Of a stretch of DNA of 15,967 nt, positions 13,458 to 15,967 are shown one piece after another. Source of the stretch: IDS-8 sp040902105 (GTDB lineage: Bacteria > Pseudomonadota > Gammaproteobacteria > Steroidobacterales > Woeseiaceae); NCBI GenBank assembly GCA_040902105.1, contig JBBDXW010000062.1, positions 1 to 15,967 on the forward strand. Reading direction: 5' to 3'. The notes beneath the pieces are model-generated. The model saw only the letters and a program-made list of their open reading frames with translations, made no database searches and was not told the DNA's origin. The first letter of the stretch is position 1. The number at the start of each line of letters is the position of its first letter. The translations under genes and the position numbers were made by a program.

Positions 13458-14153
13458 TCACTCCTCGATACTTGCCTGGTCGACCGACACACCGGGTCCC
13501 ATGGTTGAGGACAGTGTCAGCTTCTTCAAATACGACCCTTTCGACGACGACGGCTTCGATTTCCTGAGGTCCGCCAGCAACGCCACCAGGTTTTCCTTCA
13601 ATGCCGGAACTTCAAAGTCCGCGCGCCCGATCGGACAATGGATGATCCCGGCCTTGTCGGTGCGATATCGCACCTGTCCTGCTTTCGCATTGCGCACCGC
13701 GCCTTCCACGTCGGCGGTCACGGTGCCGACTTTCGGGTTCGGCATCAGGCCGCGCGGGCCGAGAATCTGTCCCAATTGCCCGACGACGCGCATGGCGTCC
13801 GGCGTTGCTATGACGACATCGAAATTCATCTCGCCGCCTTTTACTTTCGCGGCGAGATCCTCGAACCCGACGATGTCGGCGCCGGCCGCCTTCGCCTTTT
13901 CGGCGTTTTCGCCCTGCGCGAATACGGCGACCCGCACGGATTTCCCGGTACCGTTCGGCAGCACGGTGGAACCGCGGACTACCTGCTCCGATTTTCGCGG
14001 ATCGACACCGAGGTTGATCGACACGTCCACGCTCTCGGCAAACTTCGCGCTTGCAAACTGCTTGACCAGCGCCAGCGCCTCGTCAAGCGGATAGGACGCA
14101 TCCGGTTTTATCGACTCGCGGGCAAGCTTTCTGCGTTTCGTCAGCCTGGCCAT
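13458..14153 (-). CDS. rplA: 50S ribosomal protein L1
   Basis: L1 (231 aa; E. coli 234) binds the mobile L1 stalk of 23S rRNA and helps release deacylated tRNA from the E site. The signature LGPRGLMPNPKVGTVT at residues 131-146 is intact, and the basic N-terminus (MARLTKRRKLARE) and the C-terminal YRTDKAGIIHCPIGRADF block fit the family. Its ATG overlaps the rplK stop by one base (TGATG), so translation is probably coupled to rplK. In E. coli L1 is the repressor of the rplK-rplA message, acting at a site before rplK; the coupling seen here would let one site control both genes. The gene is followed by a structured 278-nt spacer before rplJ. Confidence 0.98.
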   Translation of the reverse strand: MARLTKRRKLARESIKPDASYPLDEALALVKQFASAKFAESVDVSINLGVDPRKSEQVVRGSTVLPNGTGKSVRVAVFAQGENAEKAKAAGADIVGFEDLAAKVKGGEMNFDVVIATPDAMRVVGQLGQILGPRGLMPNPKVGTVTADVEGAVRNAKAGQVRYRTDKAGIIHCPIGRADFEVPALKENLVALLADLRKSKPSSSKGSYLKKLTLSSTMGPGVSVDQASIEE

Positions 14154-14587
14154 CAGTTCACTCCCTCGACGTCGAGGCCCATGCTCCGGGCTGTGCCTGC
14201 GATCGTTCGGACGGCGGCATCCAGGTCGGCGGCCGTCAGGTCCGGCGCTTTTGTGGTGGCAATTGCCTCGAGCTGCTGTCGCGTCACTTTGCCGACCTTG
14301 GTGGTATTCGGTGTTCCCGAACCTTTCGGGACGCCGGCGGCTTTGCGCAACAACACCGCTGCCGGCGGCGTACGCGTAATGAAGGTGAAACTGCGGTCGC
14401 TGTAAACCGTGATGACCACCGGTATCGGCAGCCCCGCCTCGGTGCCCTGCGTGGTGGCGTTAAACGCCTTGCAGAACTCCATGATGTTCACGCCGTGCTG
14501 GCCCAGCGCAGGACCTACGGGCGGACTTGGATTTGCCTGGCCCGCCGGGACCTGCAGCTTTATATAGCCTGTAACTTTTTTTGCCAT
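14153..14587 (-). CDS. rplK: 50S ribosomal protein L11
   Basis: L11 (144 aa; E. coli 142) binds the 23S rRNA GTPase-associated region near the base of the L7/L12 stalk. It is needed for RelA activation in the stringent response and is part of the thiostrepton target. The N-terminal domain has the proline-rich loop NPSPPVGPALGQHGVN (19-34), and the C-terminal rRNA-binding domain ends with the family signature around GTARSMGLDV (131-140). The ATG is preceded by GAGGAAAGACAC, a clear ribosome-binding site. It lies 105 bp after nusG, in a spacer with an imperfect direct repeat, and its TGA overlaps the rplA ATG by one base. Confidence 0.98.
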   Translation of the reverse strand: MAKKVTGYIKLQVPAGQANPSPPVGPALGQHGVNIMEFCKAFNATTQGTEAGLPIPVVITVYSDRSFTFITRTPPAAVLLRKAAGVPKGSGTPNTTKVGKVTRQQLEAIATTKAPDLTAADLDAAVRTIAGTARSMGLDVEGVN

Positions 14588-14606
14588 GTGTCTTTCCTCG
14601 CAGGTC

Positions 14607-14675
14607 CAAACGCCGAACCAGGGCTCCCTGTCGTATTTCCTGTCGTGGGTACAACGCCTGGTCAGGGCTCCCCGT
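14607..14675. repeat. Imperfect 24-25-bp direct repeat in the nusG-rplK spacer
   Basis: On the transcript strand a pattern of AC-GGGAGCCCTG, four or five variable bases, then GGCGTT occurs twice: at 14675-14652 and at 14631-14607, a period of about 44 bp. The core GGGAGCCCTG is identical in both copies and contains a short self-complementary element. This is the leader of the rplK-rplA message, where L1 autoregulation acts in E. coli. Whether the repeats have that role is not known. Confidence 0.5.
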
Positions 14676-14692
14676 TCATGCTTAGCTGCGTT

Positions 14693-15226
14693 CTATCCCT
14701 TCTCTACCTGGCCGAAGTCGAGTTCGACCGGCGTGGAGCGTCCCAGGATCTGGACGGCAACCTGCAGCCGGCTCTTCTCGTAGTTCACGTTCTCGACAAC
14801 GCCGCTGAAGTCGTTGAACGGACCGTCGATTACCCGGACGACCTCGCCCGGCTCGAACAGCACCTTCGGACGCGGCTTGTCGACGCCTTCCTTGACCCGT
14901 TGCAAAATCGCGTTCGCTTCCTTTTCCGTGATCGGCGCGGGGCGATCGCTCGATCCGCCGATGAAGCCAAGCACCTTTGGAACTTCCTTCACCAGGTGCC
15001 AGGTTTCGTCGTCCATCTCCATCTGCACGAGGACGTAGCCGGGGAAAAACTTGCGCTCGCTGCGCCGTTTTTGCCCTTCTTTCATTTCAACCACTTCCTC
15101 GGTCGGCACGAGAATTTCACCGAACTTGTCCTGAAGCCCCATCAGCGCAATGCGCTCTTCCAGCGAACTCTTTACCTTGTGTTCGAAGTTGGAATAGGCG
15201 TGGACGATGTACCAGCGTAGGGGCAC
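14693..15226 (-). CDS. nusG: Transcription termination/antitermination factor NusG
   Basis: NusG (177 aa; E. coli 181) binds the beta' clamp of RNA polymerase through its N-terminal NGN domain and contacts Rho or ribosomal protein S10 through its C-terminal KOW domain, so it links transcription to termination or translation. The NGN domain spans about 1-110, with WYIVHAYSNFEHKV (5-18) and the conserved FFPGYVLVQM (60-69). The KOW domain spans about 120-177, with GEVVRVIDGPFNDFSGVV (127-144). The start codon is GTG with AGAGGA about 8 nt upstream; the family N-terminus is complete from it. It lies 63 bp after secE, the standard secE-nusG pair. Confidence 0.98.
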   Translation of the reverse strand: MPLRWYIVHAYSNFEHKVKSSLEERIALMGLQDKFGEILVPTEEVVEMKEGQKRRSERKFFPGYVLVQMEMDDETWHLVKEVPKVLGFIGGSSDRPAPITEKEANAILQRVKEGVDKPRPKVLFEPGEVVRVIDGPFNDFSGVVENVNYEKSRLQVAVQILGRSTPVELDFGQVEKG

Positions 15227-15249
15227 CTGTTGTTTCCTCTAAAATTCCG

Positions 15250-15283
15250 CGTCGATTCGTGTCGATCGATCTTTCAATCGACG
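15250..15283 (-). repeat. Inverted repeat in the secE-nusG spacer
   Basis: CGTCGATT and AATCGACG form a perfect 8-bp stem around an 18-nt loop that itself contains the palindrome GATCGATC. It lies between the secE stop and the nusG ribosome-binding site. No U-run follows. The spacer is unusually rich in TCGA words, so part of the symmetry may come from short-range repetition. Confidence 0.4.
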
Positions 15284-15289
15284 TGTCAA

Positions 15290-15670
15290 TCAAATTGTCG
15301 AGCCGACCAGTGTTCTCGTCAGCCAAAGCAGAAATGAATCAAGGCCCCAGAAAAATATGGCCAGGATCAGCGTGAATACAAATACAGCAATGGCCGTTTG
15401 TGTCGTCTCCTGCTTCGTGGGCCAGACAACCTTGCGAATCTCGATGCGAGATCCCTGGATAAAAGCCCACAGCCGGCGACCCTGGGTACTGGTCATCGCG
15501 ATGCCGACGCCTGCAATCGTGCCGGCGAGAACCAGCAGGACCCGGATCGGCTGCGACCAGTCCAGGTACCAGTAATAAGCGAACAGCCCGCCCGTGAGTA
15601 CAGCCGCCGCAATCAGCAGCTTCAGTACGTCGAGGACTCCGGATTCGCTCGCTTCCGTCTGTGCGTTCAT
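15290..15670 (-). CDS. secE: Preprotein translocase subunit SecE
   Basis: SecE (126 aa; E. coli 127) clamps the SecY channel of the inner-membrane protein-export translocon and is essential for its stability. Three hydrophobic segments are visible at about 15-35, 42-60 and 93-117, the three-helix form typical of many proteobacteria rather than the single-helix form. Before the last helix lies the conserved amphipathic cytoplasmic stretch EIRKVVWPTKQETTQT (77-92), the family hallmark. I chose the ATG at 15670; the frame stays open upstream only because it runs into the tRNA-Trp gene. No convincing ribosome-binding site precedes this ATG (CTGAATTCGATTTTG), which is odd for the cluster. It lies 60 bp after tRNA-Trp and 63 bp before nusG. 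Confidence 0.96.
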   Translation of the reverse strand: MNAQTEASESGVLDVLKLLIAAAVLTGGLFAYYWYLDWSQPIRVLLVLAGTIAGVGIAMTSTQGRRLWAFIQGSRIEIRKVVWPTKQETTQTAIAVFVFTLILAIFFWGLDSFLLWLTRTLVGSTI

Positions 15671-15730
15671 CAAAATCGAATTCAGTCCAGCTATGCCTGG
15701 GGCCACGGGCCGCAGGGCCTCTTGCTCAAA

Positions 15731-15806
15731 TGGCAGGCCAGGAGGGAATCGAACCCCCAACCTGCGGTTTTGGAGACCGCCGCTCTGCCAATTGAGCTAC
15801 TGGCCT
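15731..15806 (-). tRNA. trpT: tRNA-Trp (anticodon CCA)
   Basis: The 76-nt sequence folds as a complete cloverleaf: acceptor stem AGGCCAG with CTGGCCT, D-arm GCTC/GAGC, anticodon stem GCGGT/ACCGC with the loop CTCCAAA (anticodon CCA), a 5-nt variable loop, and a T-arm with TTCGATT between GGGGG and CCCTC, which includes one G-U pair. G is the discriminator base and the 3' CCA is encoded. A tRNA-Trp gene between tuf and secE is a common proteobacterial arrangement. It is probably co-transcribed with secE-nusG and released by tRNA processing, because no terminator separates them. Confidence 0.98.
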
Positions 15807-15826
15807 AGTTAGTGAATGTGCCAACC

Positions 15827-15849
15827 CGACAGCTCAGCGCACTCTGTCG
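15827..15849 (-). promoter_or_regulatory. Weak hairpin between tuf and tRNA-Trp
   Basis: CGACAG and CTGTCG form a 6-bp stem with an 11-nt loop, 56 nt after the tuf stop codon. There is no U-tract after it, so it is at most a weak transcription-end or processing structure. I found no convincing -35/-10 pair in this 99-bp spacer, so tRNA-Trp and secE-nusG may depend on read-through from tuf. Confidence 0.25.
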
Positions 15850-15905
15850 ACAACTGCCGGGGTCGTAAAATGTCCGTTCGTACGGGGTTCCGTCAGCCGT
15901 TACCG

Positions 15906-15967
15906 TTATTGAATAATCTTTGCCACCACGCCGGCGCCGACCGTGCGGCCGCCTTCGCGGATCGCAA
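15906..15967 (-). CDS. tuf: Elongation factor Tu, C-terminal fragment (cut by window edge)
   Basis: The last 19 sense codons and the TAA stop of a second EF-Tu gene are in the window. The translation AIREGGRTVGAGVVAKIIQ matches the conserved EF-Tu C-terminus, where IREGGRTVGAGVV is nearly invariant. The final residue is Gln, while many proteobacterial EF-Tu proteins end in other residues. By position this is the tufB copy, upstream of tRNA-Trp-secE-nusG. In two-copy genomes the tuf genes are usually kept nearly identical by gene conversion; that cannot be tested here because the two visible fragments come from opposite ends of the protein. Confidence 0.95.
   Translation of the reverse strand, partial: AIREGGRTVGAGVVAKIIQ

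Noticed and set aside
15695..15720. Repeated GGGCC words between tRNA-Trp and secE as a terminator
   Set aside because: Short GC-rich direct repeats with only 4-bp self-pairing and no U-tract; insufficient for a call.
15671..15760. In-frame upstream extension of secE through the tRNA-Trp 3' half
   Set aside because: It would translate the tRNA gene itself. The family N-terminus and length fit the ATG at 15670.

Overview
This window is a conserved housekeeping cluster with every gene on the minus strand, so transcription runs from high to low coordinates. In transcription order it reads: end of a tuf gene, tRNA-Trp(CCA), secE, nusG, rplK, rplA, rplJ, rplL, rpoB, rpoC, rpsL, rpsG, fusA, start of a second tuf gene. 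The secE-nusG, rplKAJL-rpoBC (rif) and rpsL-rpsG-fusA-tuf (str) clusters, which are separate in E. coli, are contiguous here. The window begins in the first 18 codons of one EF-Tu gene and ends in the last 19 sense codons of another, so about 15.9 kb of translation and transcription genes lies between two tuf copies.

Organism: the DNA is GC-rich (about 60% by eye). Protein lengths and motifs (three-helix SecE of 126 aa, RpoB 1360 aa, RpoC 1438 aa with E. coli numbering kept from the N-terminal zinc site to the catalytic Asp triad, short-form S7) and the tuf-tRNA-Trp-secE order suggest a proteobacterium, most likely a gammaproteobacterium. I cannot name the genus from sequence alone.

Layout: 15906-15967 tuf 3' end; 15807-15905 spacer with a weak hairpin; 15731-15806 tRNA-Trp; 15290-15670 secE; 14693-15226 nusG; 13458-14587 rplK-rplA, overlapping by 1 nt; 13180-13457 a structured 278-nt leader before rplJ; 12175-13179 rplJ-rplL; 11978-12174 structured spacer; 3579-11977 rpoB-rpoC, overlapping by 1 nt; 3210-3578 the largest non-coding gap, with repeats, hairpins and a near-consensus sigma70 promoter; 90-3209 rpsL-rpsG-fusA; 1-54 tuf 5' end.

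How the genes work together: RpoB and RpoC form the RNA polymerase catalytic core. NusG couples polymerase to the ribosome or to Rho. L11, L1, L10, L7/L12, S12 and S7 are ribosomal proteins, several of them at or near the factor-binding centre used by EF-G and EF-Tu. SecE is part of the protein-export channel. I found no mobile element, CRISPR array, defence system or unfamiliar gene, and no evidence of an undescribed protein system. The points worth a second look are RNA- and promoter-level: competing hairpins in the rplJ leader, the organised rpoC-rpsL gap, and an acidic tail on RpoC.
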